In this document: positions 49,291-57,545 of the stretch, in pieces | Position numbering within the stretch: the stretch's first letter is position 1 | Layout: each line of letters begins with the position of its first letter | Assembly: GCA_964456625.1 (NCBI GenBank) | Contig: CAYWBO010000004.1 | Span: 1 to 64,000, forward strand | Direction: 5' to 3' | From: Sulfidibacterium sp964456625 | GTDB lineage: Bacteria; Bacteroidota; Bacteroidia; Bacteroidales; F082 | Length of the DNA: 64,000 nucleotides | Program-made: the position numbers and the translations under genes | Notes under the pieces: model-generated | The model's input: the letters and a program-made list of their open reading frames with translations, nothing else | What the model was told of the DNA's origin: nothing | The model's database searches: none

Positions 49291-52125
49291 CTATTGAATC
49301 ATCAGCTTTTTCACCTGACGGTTATTTTCCGTGTTCACAACCACGAAATAAAGCCCCTGGCCTATTCCGCTCACGTTGAAATCCAGTGTATTTATCCCCT
49401 GATTAAATCTTCCGTTATAGAAGGTTTTGATCATCCTGCCTGTAAGATCATACAACGAGATCATACCGCTGGTGGCCGATTGCATGTTAACCTTCAACTG
49501 TAGGTTGCTGGAAGCAGGATTCGGGTAAACCTGGAATCCGGACAGATCGTTACCAATGGTATGCTCCTGGGTCGCTAAAATGAAATCAGGCGGGGTGAGT
49601 CGTTTGGTGGTATAGATATGATATTCACCGGGCTGGAGCGTAATCGGTGCATCCACGTTAGTTACCGTGATCGAATCACCAGAGAAGTAATCATACCATT
49701 TTCCGGTCTGCTGGAACGAAGGATCGATACTGCCTGAAACCACATCAAAATTGCCGATAATGTCCACATCCATGGAAGTGTCGCTCAGCTGGATGCTTTT
49801 CAACAAACTACCGGATCCTACTTTCATGGTAAAGTTGGCAGTCTGGAAAACAGGCTGTGTTTCCTTCAAATGAATTAACGCCGACCAGACACCATAGAGA
49901 TGTTTCCTGTCGGGATCGTTGTAATAATCCCACCGGATGGGTTTCAGATCCGTACGACAGTTGCTGCTGGTGGTACCATTTGAACAGGTATTGATGGAAT
50001 AATCATATCCAAGCTCACCAAACATCCAGATCATTTTTGGCCCAGGTACCGTAAAGAAGAAAGCCCCGGCTTCTTCCATACGCTTCAACGCCGTAGTGGT
50101 GTCTTGCACGTTATAATTGCCGGATGAGTTTCCATAGGTTTCGTTTTTATACATCAGGCGTTCTTCATCGTGGCTTTCCATGTAACCCACCACCCCGGAA
50201 GGATTTGTAAATCCGTCTTGCTTGTAAGATACGCCGGAGAAATCAGACGATGGATTGGTAGCATAACCCATGGTCGACTGCGCATAGGGAGAATTTTCGT
50301 TGCCCCACACCGACATTCCGTATTTCGTCAAAACCTGCTCTTCAGAAGATGCAGTAAAGAGTTCCAGAATATCATATGCTTTGGGATGAAATTCCTTGAT
50401 ATGATCATACATGTGCTCCAGATGCCGGATCCGTGAAGTATCATAAGGCGTACCTTCACCAGGGGTATTGGTAAATCCCTTGGCAAAATCAAACCGGAAA
50501 CCATCCACTTTGTATTCTGTCAACCAGTAATTACAAACACTGTCCATTAATTCCACCGTCTGGGGACTGTCGTAATTAAAGTCATTTCCGTAAGAATAGG
50601 AGGTATTCGGGGAAACGGTATTGAACCAGGGGTTGTTTGCCGCAGGGCGGTTATTAACCGGATCCCAATACATCATGGCCAGTGGACTCGTATTGTACTG
50701 ATGGTTCAATACAACGTCCATAATGACGGCGATGCCATTGGCATGACATGAATCTATCAAGGCTTTATAGGTGTTTTTAGGCCCGTAGTATTTATCTACA
50801 GCAAAATAGTAATTCGGATTATACCCCCAACTGATATTTCCCTCAAACTCGCTCACCGGCATTAGCTCAATGGCATTGATACCCAACCGTTTCAGATAAC
50901 CCAAAGTATCAATAACATCCGTAAAGGTATGGCCATCGGTAAAGTCTCCCACCCAAAGCTCATAAATTACCAAATTCTGTTCCTTGGGCGGTGTGAAATT
51001 GGTGGTCTTCCACTGGTAGGGAGTCTGTCCCGTCTCCAGCACTGTTGCAATACCTGAAGTTTTTCCCTGAGGATAAGCGATCAGATTCGGATAGGTGGCA
51101 CTCGTAATATAGGAATCGTTCCACGGATCGCTTACCTGATCCGCATAAGGATCGCCCACGCGGATCGTATCGTCAATATCGTACTGAAAAATATATTGTT
51201 TCTTGGGGGTCAGGTGTGTGATCGTGAGCCAGTATCGGTCATTATCCGGCGTTTCTTTCATCTGATAAGTTGTATCGTATTCCCAGTTATTAAAATCACC
51301 GATCACAAAAACATGATTTTTATACGGAGCGTAAAGACATAGTGTAACCGTGGTATCATTAATATAATTGATCCCGTCTCTGATTCCAGACGGCAAAGCT
51401 TCCACTTTGTTGGGGCTGAGCACATAATAATAAGCTGAATCATACACTTTCTTGCCGGCGCTGTCGGCCCGTGCCAGAATCGTATGCTTTCCGGCAGCTG
51501 TCGCCGTAATGGTCTTCGAGAAACTACTTCCCGTATCCGCCACGATCGTTTTGTTATCAATGATCAAGAATGTAGAATCGGCGCTGGTGCTGGCCCACTT
51601 AATTTGAACCGTATCGTTCAATTTTACAACTGCAGGACTTGTAAAGGTAGGGGTACTAATTTTCACATTCAGATCGGCACCCTTATAGACGGCATAAAAA
51701 ATATCTTTTCCACCTACATCCCTACCGGTGACCGAACCTGTAGAATTACGGAAAACAAACGCCAGGCTGTCAATGGTTTCGCCAGACGGAACTCCATAAA
51801 AAGCACGAATAGAAGGACCTATTTTTAGCTGCCATAAATTCGTCCCAACCTTTGTTAATTTACATGCAGGGATATTCGTGGACCATGCAGCTTTAACATA
51901 GCGCCAATCACTGGTTGAAGTACTTTTATTGGTAATCACACCCGTATGGGCATAAACATCTGTCCCGGAATAGTTCATCAATCCTTTATCTCCCTGATCT
52001 GCATGAAAGGTAATGGTAACAGAATCGTTTGCCGTGGGAAACGCCGGGCTACATGTAACAACCTGCGCGCGCAATGCAAATCCTGCCAGACACAACAAAA
52101 TAAACAGTGTAAATTTTTTTATCAT
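49291..52125 (-). CDS. Multidomain GH13 amylase with N-terminal glucan-binding-type domains and T9SS sorting domain
   Basis: 944 residues from the ATG at 52123-52125. Signal peptide FTLFILLCLAGFALRA. Domains in order: a beta-rich module with DVYAHTGVITNKST and WSTNIPACKL; an Ig-like segment (about 170-245); a CBM48-type module (FVIGDFNNWEYD, about 260-350); the GH13 barrel with Asp546 (DGFRFDFAKGF), Glu588 (DILELFT) and Asp653 (MESHDEERL); a beta domain; and a type A T9SS domain (VYPNPASSNLQLKV...GLYFVVVNTE). It is expected to be displayed on the cell surface and start starch breakdown before SusCD uptake. Its promoter region contains a LacI-type operator and two copies of a second motif. Confidence 0.92.
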   Translation of the reverse strand: MIKKFTLFILLCLAGFALRAQVVTCSPAFPTANDSVTITFHADQGDKGLMNYSGTDVYAHTGVITNKSTSTSDWRYVKAAWSTNIPACKLTKVGTNLWQLKIGPSIRAFYGVPSGETIDSLAFVFRNSTGSVTGRDVGGKDIFYAVYKGADLNVKISTPTFTSPAVVKLNDTVQIKWASTSADSTFLIIDNKTIVADTGSSFSKTITATAAGKHTILARADSAGKKVYDSAYYYVLSPNKVEALPSGIRDGINYINDTTVTLCLYAPYKNHVFVIGDFNNWEYDTTYQMKETPDNDRYWLTITHLTPKKQYIFQYDIDDTIRVGDPYADQVSDPWNDSYITSATYPNLIAYPQGKTSGIATVLETGQTPYQWKTTNFTPPKEQNLVIYELWVGDFTDGHTFTDVIDTLGYLKRLGINAIELMPVSEFEGNISWGYNPNYYFAVDKYYGPKNTYKALIDSCHANGIAVIMDVVLNHQYNTSPLAMMYWDPVNNRPAANNPWFNTVSPNTSYSYGNDFNYDSPQTVELMDSVCNYWLTEYKVDGFRFDFAKGFTNTPGEGTPYDTSRIRHLEHMYDHIKEFHPKAYDILELFTASSEEQVLTKYGMSVWGNENSPYAQSTMGYATNPSSDFSGVSYKQDGFTNPSGVVGYMESHDEERLMYKNETYGNSSGNYNVQDTTTALKRMEEAGAFFFTVPGPKMIWMFGELGYDYSINTCSNGTTSSNCRTDLKPIRWDYYNDPDRKHLYGVWSALIHLKETQPVFQTANFTMKVGSGSLLKSIQLSDTSMDVDIIGNFDVVSGSIDPSFQQTGKWYDYFSGDSITVTNVDAPITLQPGEYHIYTTKRLTPPDFILATQEHTIGNDLSGFQVYPNPASSNLQLKVNMQSATSGMISLYDLTGRMIKTFYNGRFNQGINTLDFNVSGIGQGLYFVVVNTENNRQVKKLMIQ

Positions 52126-52245
52126 CCTCAAACTTTTAGTCCAAAATAAGCATTCCAAATATAATCATTCTGAGCAGTGAAATCAAGAACGCATCTCCCT
52201 TTTCAGTAAATTTTACTCCTCCGCCACTATCGATTGCTCTCTTTG

Positions 52246-52253
52246 CAAAGTTA
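52246..52253 (-). promoter_or_regulatory. -7 element of multidomain amylase gene
   Basis: TAACTTTG on the minus strand is a perfect match, about 120 bp before the ATG. Confidence 0.55.
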
Positions 52254-52271
52254 CTTATAAAACAGGCCAAA

Positions 52272-52283
52272 ACTTAGTGATAC
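52272..52283. promoter_or_regulatory. ACTTAGTG-type motif upstream of amylase promoter
   Basis: ACTTAGTGATAC, an imperfect copy of the motif at 61940-61953 (ACTTAGTG identical, then diverging), 18 bp upstream of the -7 box. Confidence 0.35.
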
Positions 52284-52339
52284 TTCATAAATTACATTTA
52301 ATTTACATCCTGCTTTTGGTGCAGATCAAATTCATCTAA

Positions 52340-52352
52340 TGCAAACGTTTGA
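52340..52352. promoter_or_regulatory. LacI-type operator candidate 2
   Basis: TGCAAACGTTTGA shares an 11-base core with the site at 61892-61904. It lies about 90 bp upstream of the amylase -7 box, a position suiting activation or looping rather than simple occlusion. Confidence 0.6.
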
Positions 52353-52354
52353 AG

Positions 52355-52368
52355 AAATACACTAAGTC
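52355..52368. promoter_or_regulatory. 14-bp shared motif beside operator 2
   Basis: On the minus strand it reads GACTTAGTGTATTT, identical over 14 bases to 61940-61953. It starts 2 bp from operator 2. Confidence 0.5.
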
Positions 52369-52418
52369 CTGGATATCACCCGAAATTTCACAGGAACCTT
52401 TTTCCAGCCTTAAAGAAT

Positions 52419-53708
52419 TTATCGGCGCAGAAGAAATTGCTTCAAATCATCCTCACTATTGGAAATCTCTATAGACAATTTCTCTTTTTCCAAACTGGTC
52501 CTCAATTGTTCCGGTATTTCAACCTTCACCGGCAAAGCCTGCTCCACCGTTTCCCGGAACTTTGCCGGATGGGCGGTTTCTAGAAATATACCGCATACAT
52601 CATGATGCTTCATGTAAACTGACAGTCCCAGATGAGCCACTGCACCGTGGGGATCAAGAATATAACCATACTTCCTGAAGATATGTTTCATCTCCAACAG
52701 GGTCTCCTGATCCGTAAAACTCGTCGCTGAAATATCGACTTTCATCTCCGGCAAAGAGCTACCGTACATTTCCAGCATCCGGGCAAAATTGCTGGGATCG
52801 CCCACATCCATGGCATTGGAAATGGTGGCGACGGAAGGGCGCGGCCGGAAAATGCCGGTTGAGAAATATTCAGGGACCACGTCATTGCGATTGGCCGAAG
52901 CAATGAAACGACTTACCGGAAGTCCGGATTTTTTGGCAATGAGCCCGGCCGTCAGATTCCCGTAATTTCCACTGGGCACGGAAATCACCAACGGTTCGGA
53001 ATGGTTTTTCAACTGTCTGTAAGCATAAAAGAAATACACTGCCTGGGGTAAGAGCCGGGCAATATTGATGGAATTAGCCGAAGACAGAAACATTTTTGAT
53101 TTTAGTTCGGAATCGACAAAAGCCGCTTTTACCATCCGCTGGCAGTCGTCGAAGGTTCCTTTTACCTCCAGCGCCGTGATATTCCCGCCCAGCGTGGTAA
53201 ATTGCTTTTCCTGTATGTTGCTGACCTGATTCTTAGGATACAACACTACGACATCTATTCCTTCCACATGATAAAAACCCTGAGCTACGGCACTGCCCGT
53301 ATCCCCGGATGTCGCCACCAGAATTGTGACTTTTGACCGGTTTGTGAACCCGGATAAAAACCGGGCCATCGTTCTCGCTCCCACATCCTTGAAAGCCATG
53401 GTGGGACCATGAAAAAGTTCCAAAGCATATTCGTCTTTTTCAAGTTCCACCAGCGGAATATCAAAATTCAAAGCTTCTTCCAGCAATGATCTTAGTGCAA
53501 CATCGGATAAGTCATTACCGACATAAGGTTTCAGGAATTCAAAAGCGATTTCAGGAAGTGACAGATCCCTGAGTTTTTCAAAAAAAGAAGCAGGGAGTTC
53601 CGGGATATTTTCCGGATAAAAGAGACCCCGGTCATCTGCAAGTCCTTGTATGACAGCTTCTCTAAAAGAAACAGGTTCGGTATTATGATTGGTACTGAAG
53701 AATTTCAT
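52419..53708 (-). CDS. thrC: Threonine synthase
   Basis: 429 residues from the ATG at 53706-53708; a TTG three codons earlier is less likely. The PLP lysine is Lys107 in FHGPTMAFKDVGART. The phosphate-binding and substrate motifs ATSGDTGSAVAQGF and SVPSGNYGNLTAGL are intact. It converts O-phosphohomoserine to threonine, the last step of the pathway. It is the third gene of thrABC, 18 bp after thrB. No strong terminator follows; the starch regulatory region begins directly downstream. Confidence 0.96.
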   Translation of the reverse strand: MKFFSTNHNTEPVSFREAVIQGLADDRGLFYPENIPELPASFFEKLRDLSLPEIAFEFLKPYVGNDLSDVALRSLLEEALNFDIPLVELEKDEYALELFHGPTMAFKDVGARTMARFLSGFTNRSKVTILVATSGDTGSAVAQGFYHVEGIDVVVLYPKNQVSNIQEKQFTTLGGNITALEVKGTFDDCQRMVKAAFVDSELKSKMFLSSANSINIARLLPQAVYFFYAYRQLKNHSEPLVISVPSGNYGNLTAGLIAKKSGLPVSRFIASANRNDVVPEYFSTGIFRPRPSVATISNAMDVGDPSNFARMLEMYGSSLPEMKVDISATSFTDQETLLEMKHIFRKYGYILDPHGAVAHLGLSVYMKHHDVCGIFLETAHPAKFRETVEQALPVKVEIPEQLRTSLEKEKLSIEISNSEDDLKQFLLRR

Positions 53709-53726
53709 GAATGACAAAAGTTTTAA

Positions 53727-54647
53727 TTAAATCACATGCACTCCTTGCGCGTTTATTCCCGACACATGAATTTCATAATCAATGCCACTGTCGGCATAGA
53801 CCTGTTTCATGGCTTCTGCAACTTTTACGGCGGTTTCCCTGCCTTCGGACAAAGCAAACATCGACGGGCCCGAACCGGAGATACCGCTTCCCAATGCACC
53901 CGCCGCAATGGCAGCTTTTTTAACTTCCGGAAAAAGCGGAATCAGGATGGAACGGATGGGCTCCACAATAATATCCTGCAGCGAGCGGCCGATCAAAGCA
54001 TAATCTTCCATGAACAAACCACTGATCAGACCTGCAATATTTCCCCATTGTGTAACGGCGTCTTTCAGTAAAACCGACCGCTTCAATATCTTCCGCGCAT
54101 AAATGGTTTTGACCTCTATCTGCGGATGCAGAATGCTCACAAACAGATTTTTCGGTGACGGGATGGTGATCACATCCAGTGGTTCCACGCTTCTGACCAG
54201 TGTGAAACCTCCATAAAGTGCCGGTGCCGTATTATCGGCGTGTGGAACGCCAGACGCCAACGCTTCGCCCAGCATCGAGAATTCCACCAGTTCATGCATG
54301 GTAAAAACATCGTCGAAGATCTTGTTCATCCCGAAGGCAGCCCCGGACGCACTGGCGGCGCTGGACCCTATGCCACTTCCGGGTTTGATGCCTTTTTTGA
54401 TCGTCATCTTTATACCATACGGCGGTTGCACTTTCCTGAGCATGGCCAGGGCCACTACGCCCGCCACATTTTCCTCCGGCACCGTCGAGAGGTCACTGTT
54501 TCCGGTCATTTCGATGACCAGTCCCTGTTGGGAAGTTTTTTCAAAAATCATTTCGTCCCCGACCGCTTCCAGCGCAAAGCCCAGAATATCGAAAGCACAA
54601 CTGACATTGGCCACCGTGGCCGGGGAGAAAATCTTTACTTCATCCAT
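53727..54647 (-). CDS. thrB: Homoserine kinase
   Basis: 306 residues of the GHMP kinase superfamily. The ATP loop is PGSGIGSSAASASGAA (from residue 89). The N-terminal FSPATVANVSCAFDILGFAL and C-terminal GSGISGSGPSMFALS motifs are typical of ThrB. It phosphorylates homoserine. It lies between thrA (32 bp) and thrC (18 bp) in the same operon. Confidence 0.96.
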   Translation of the reverse strand: MDEVKIFSPATVANVSCAFDILGFALEAVGDEMIFEKTSQQGLVIEMTGNSDLSTVPEENVAGVVALAMLRKVQPPYGIKMTIKKGIKPGSGIGSSAASASGAAFGMNKIFDDVFTMHELVEFSMLGEALASGVPHADNTAPALYGGFTLVRSVEPLDVITIPSPKNLFVSILHPQIEVKTIYARKILKRSVLLKDAVTQWGNIAGLISGLFMEDYALIGRSLQDIIVEPIRSILIPLFPEVKKAAIAAGALGSGISGSGPSMFALSEGRETAVKVAEAMKQVYADSGIDYEIHVSGINAQGVHVI

Positions 54648-54679
54648 GAATTTTATTTTAATGATGAAAATTACGTTTT

Positions 54680-57127
54680 TTATTGATTTACAACGGAAAT
54701 TATATCGGCAAAAACACCGGAAGCCGTTACGGAGGCACCGGCACCGGCGCCTTTCACCACCAAGGGCTGCTCGTCGTATCTCTTTGAATAGATCAGCACA
54801 ATATTGTCTTTGCCGTCCAGCTGATAATAGGGCTGCGAAGCGTCCACCTGACGAAGTCCTACCCGGGTTTTTCCGCTGTCAAGTTCCGCTACGTAGCGCA
54901 ATTTTGTGTTCTGATTTTCGGCTTTCTTTCTGATCTCTTCAAAATAAGCATCATAATCCGGCAGAGCTTCCATAAATTCGCTGACTGTTTTCATCTTCAT
55001 CAGCGGCTCCGGCATAAAAGACTCATTTCCCACGGACTCGAATTCCAGGGGAATACCGCATTCTCTTCCAAGGATCAGTATTTTACGCATCACATCCTGA
55101 CCACTCAGATCGATACGCGGATCAGGTTCGGTATATCCTTCTTTGATCGCCTGCTGTACCACATCCGAAAAGGATACTCCTTCCACAAAATGGTTGAAAA
55201 TAAAGTTCAGGCTTCCCGACAAAACAGCCTGGATGCGAAATACCTTGTCGCCGCTCTTCATCATTCCCTGAAGTGTTTTCAGAACCGGTAAACCCGCACC
55301 CACATTGGTTTCATACAGATATTTTACATTTCTGGCTTTCGCCAGATTGTTCAGACTTCTGTAATTTTCATAGGGTGAGGAAGCGGCAATTTTGTTGGAG
55401 GCTACCACCGAAATACTCTGTTGCAAAACACTTTCATACAACCCGGCAATGGAAGCGCTGGCGGTATTGTCCACGAAAACCGAGTTACGAAGATTCATCT
55501 CTTTCATTTTCTGAAGAAATGCCTGTCGTGACATCACCTCCCCTTTCTCCAGCAAATCGCTTTTCCAGTGATCCATGTCCACCGACTTTTCATCAAAGAG
55601 CATCTTTCGGCTGTTGGCCAATCCGACGACTTTGATCTCCAAAGCGTATTCATTCCTCAGATATTCGTATTGTTCGTGTATCTGCTCCAGCAAAGCACTT
55701 CCCACATTTCCCACACCCACCATAAAAAGGTGTACTTTTTTGTATTTCGACAGAAAAAAAGTCTCGTGCAATACATTCAATGCTTTCGTTACATCCTGAT
55801 CGGAAACCACCAAAGAGATATTCCTTTCCGTAGAACCCTGGGCAATGGCCCGGATGTTGATTCCGTTTTTCCCCAGGGCATTGAAAGCCTTGCCGCTCAA
55901 GCCAACTGAGGATTTCATTTTATCGCCTACCAGGGCTATCACCGAAAGGTTCTCCTCCATGAGCAAAGGATCGATTTTAGTCAGCACCATTTCGTTTTCA
56001 AACTCCTTATCAACCACATGCTTTGCCCGCTTTAAATCCGTCTTGCTGATGGCAACGGTAATGGAATGTTCCGAAGACGCCTGGGTAATAAAGATGACAT
56101 TGACTTTCTCTCTCGACAGCGTGGAGAAGAACCGGGCGGCAATTCCGGTGACGCCCACCATCCCTGCTCCAGTCAAAGTAAGCATGACAATTTTATCTAC
56201 ATGCGACAGGCCTTTGATGGCATGCCCGTTTTGCTTTCCTTCGCGGCATATAAGCGTTCCCGCACCCTCCGGCCGGAATGTGTTTTTTATCCACAACGGG
56301 ATATTCTTTCGCATCACCGGCTGCAGCGTCGGCGGAAAGATGACACGGGCACCGAAGTGTGAAAGCTCCATGACTTCTTCATAAGACATTTTTTCGAGCG
56401 GCAGGGCTGTCTCCACCAGGTTTGGATCCGCCGTCATCACGCCATCCACATCGGTCCATATCTCGAGTTCCGAAGCCGCTACGGCTGCCGCTAAAATGGC
56501 TGCCGTGTAGTCGGAACCTCCACGCCCCAGGGTGGTATCATGGCCGTCAGACGACCGGGCGATGAACCCCGGTACGAAAACATGGTCATTGATTTCTTTT
56601 ATTCGCCGGGATATTTGCTTCTCGGTACGGTCAAAAAGCACCTGGGCCCCTCCGTAAGATTCGTCCGTTAAGATCAGCTCACGGGCATCCAGCAAAGTGG
56701 TAGGTATCTTATGATAATTCAGCGCAGCAGAAATAATCACCGCCGACAGCCTTTCGCCAAAACCCAACAGATAATCACGGGTTTTTGGGAACATCTCGTG
56801 CAGCAGGGAAATTCCGTTGCACAGATCATCCAGTTCATTGAGAAGGATCTTGATCTCACCGATGATGGAACTTTGACCTTTCAACGGGAAGATCTCACTG
56901 ATGGCACGAAAATGTCTTTCGCTGATCTCGTTCAGCGTTACCTGATAATTCGGGTCTCCCTTTCGTGATTGTTCGCCGCACTCTTCCAGCAAATTCGTAA
57001 TTCCGCCCATCGCAGAGGCTACGAGGACCAGCTGCTCACCATGGTGCTGCTTTTTTACGATTTCTATAACTTTCAGTATGTTTTCTGCGCTGGCAACAGA
57101 ACTTCCTCCAAATTTTAAAACTTTCAT
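54680..57127 (-). CDS. thrA: Bifunctional aspartokinase / homoserine dehydrogenase I
   Basis: 815 residues from the ATG at 57125-57127. The aspartokinase domain (1 to about 290) begins MKVLKFGGSSVASAENI and includes GRGGSDYTAAILAAAV. Two ACT-like regulatory modules (about 310-455) include GVTGIAARFFSTLSREKVNV. The homoserine dehydrogenase domain (about 460-815) starts VHLFMVGVGNVGSALLEQI and has the catalytic region GYTEPDPRIDLSGQDVMRK. The ACT modules predict inhibition by threonine. The upstream leader contains a Thr-rich short ORF, so control may also occur at transcription. Confidence 0.97.
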   Translation of the reverse strand: MKVLKFGGSSVASAENILKVIEIVKKQHHGEQLVLVASAMGGITNLLEECGEQSRKGDPNYQVTLNEISERHFRAISEIFPLKGQSSIIGEIKILLNELDDLCNGISLLHEMFPKTRDYLLGFGERLSAVIISAALNYHKIPTTLLDARELILTDESYGGAQVLFDRTEKQISRRIKEINDHVFVPGFIARSSDGHDTTLGRGGSDYTAAILAAAVAASELEIWTDVDGVMTADPNLVETALPLEKMSYEEVMELSHFGARVIFPPTLQPVMRKNIPLWIKNTFRPEGAGTLICREGKQNGHAIKGLSHVDKIVMLTLTGAGMVGVTGIAARFFSTLSREKVNVIFITQASSEHSITVAISKTDLKRAKHVVDKEFENEMVLTKIDPLLMEENLSVIALVGDKMKSSVGLSGKAFNALGKNGINIRAIAQGSTERNISLVVSDQDVTKALNVLHETFFLSKYKKVHLFMVGVGNVGSALLEQIHEQYEYLRNEYALEIKVVGLANSRKMLFDEKSVDMDHWKSDLLEKGEVMSRQAFLQKMKEMNLRNSVFVDNTASASIAGLYESVLQQSISVVASNKIAASSPYENYRSLNNLAKARNVKYLYETNVGAGLPVLKTLQGMMKSGDKVFRIQAVLSGSLNFIFNHFVEGVSFSDVVQQAIKEGYTEPDPRIDLSGQDVMRKILILGRECGIPLEFESVGNESFMPEPLMKMKTVSEFMEALPDYDAYFEEIRKKAENQNTKLRYVAELDSGKTRVGLRQVDASQPYYQLDGKDNIVLIYSKRYDEQPLVVKGAGAGASVTASGVFADIISVVNQ

Positions 57128-57152
57128 TTTGAAAAATTTTGATAACAAGAAA

Positions 57153-57227
57153 AACCTGCAACGGGAGAGGTTCTCCTTTTAGTTTTTTAAATAAATGCCG
57201 TGAAATGTGTCCTTCCGCCTTAGGCGG
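57153..57227 (-). promoter_or_regulatory. thr leader hairpins (possible attenuator)
   Basis: Two hairpins lie between the Thr-rich ORF and thrA. One is CCGCC/GGCGG with a 3-nt loop (57215-57227), directly after the ORF. The other is AACCT/AGGTT (57153-57172), followed on the minus strand by TTTCTTGTT, a weak terminator shape. A segment inside the ORF (TGCCGT) can also pair with ACGGCA further down. Alternating structures are plausible but not computed. Confidence 0.4.
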
Positions 57228-57236
57228 TAAAATAAT

Positions 57237-57341
57237 CTATACCCCCAAGGGGGTTGAGGTAAAGGAGGTAAAACGGCACATTGTAGTGGTCCCCTCGGTG
57301 CGCCCTCGCCCGGCGGTAGTAAAAAGAGACCCTGTGTGCAT
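57237..57341 (-). CDS. thrL: Threonine-rich leader peptide upstream of thrA
   Basis: An ATG at 57339-57341 opens 34 codons ending in TAG (57237-57239). Ten codons are Thr (positions 3, 8, 9, 15, 18, 19, 20, 25, 28 and 30), including a run of three. This is far above the expected share and resembles leader peptides that sense charged tRNA-Thr in thr operons. No Ile codons are present, unlike E. coli thrL. A near-consensus -7 box lies 34 bp upstream. The ORF is the size and position expected for a leader; the alternative is that the composition is accidental in a GC-rich patch. Confidence 0.6.
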   Translation of the reverse strand: MHTGSLFTTAGRGRTEGTTTMCRFTSFTSTPLGV

Positions 57342-57374
57342 CACGTTTTTCAAACTCAGATTATTTGCTTGGGG

Positions 57375-57382
57375 TAAAAGTA
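57375..57382 (-). promoter_or_regulatory. -7 element of thr operon
   Basis: TACTTTTA on the minus strand fits 7 of 8 positions of TAnnTTTG. The start near 57368 would give a 27-nt lead to the leader ORF and about 240 nt to thrA. The rest of 57383-57545 shows nothing recognisable. Confidence 0.4.
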
Positions 57383-57545
57383 GAAAAATTCTTTCGGTTC
57401 TTACAGGAAGGCCATTTTAATCTTCCCGTAAAAGGCAATCCGGGGCATGCTATTGCCCTTACCATCATAATTCAAACCATTGCGAAAGCATGCGTCACCA
57501 TGCCGGGTCAAATTATCAAACCCATTCTTACTGACGGAATTCAGG

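Noticed and set aside
57139..57420. 93-codon frame on the plus strand upstream of thrA
   Set aside because: It is antisense to the Thr-rich leader and hairpins, has no recognisable domain, and the minus-strand reading explains the region better.
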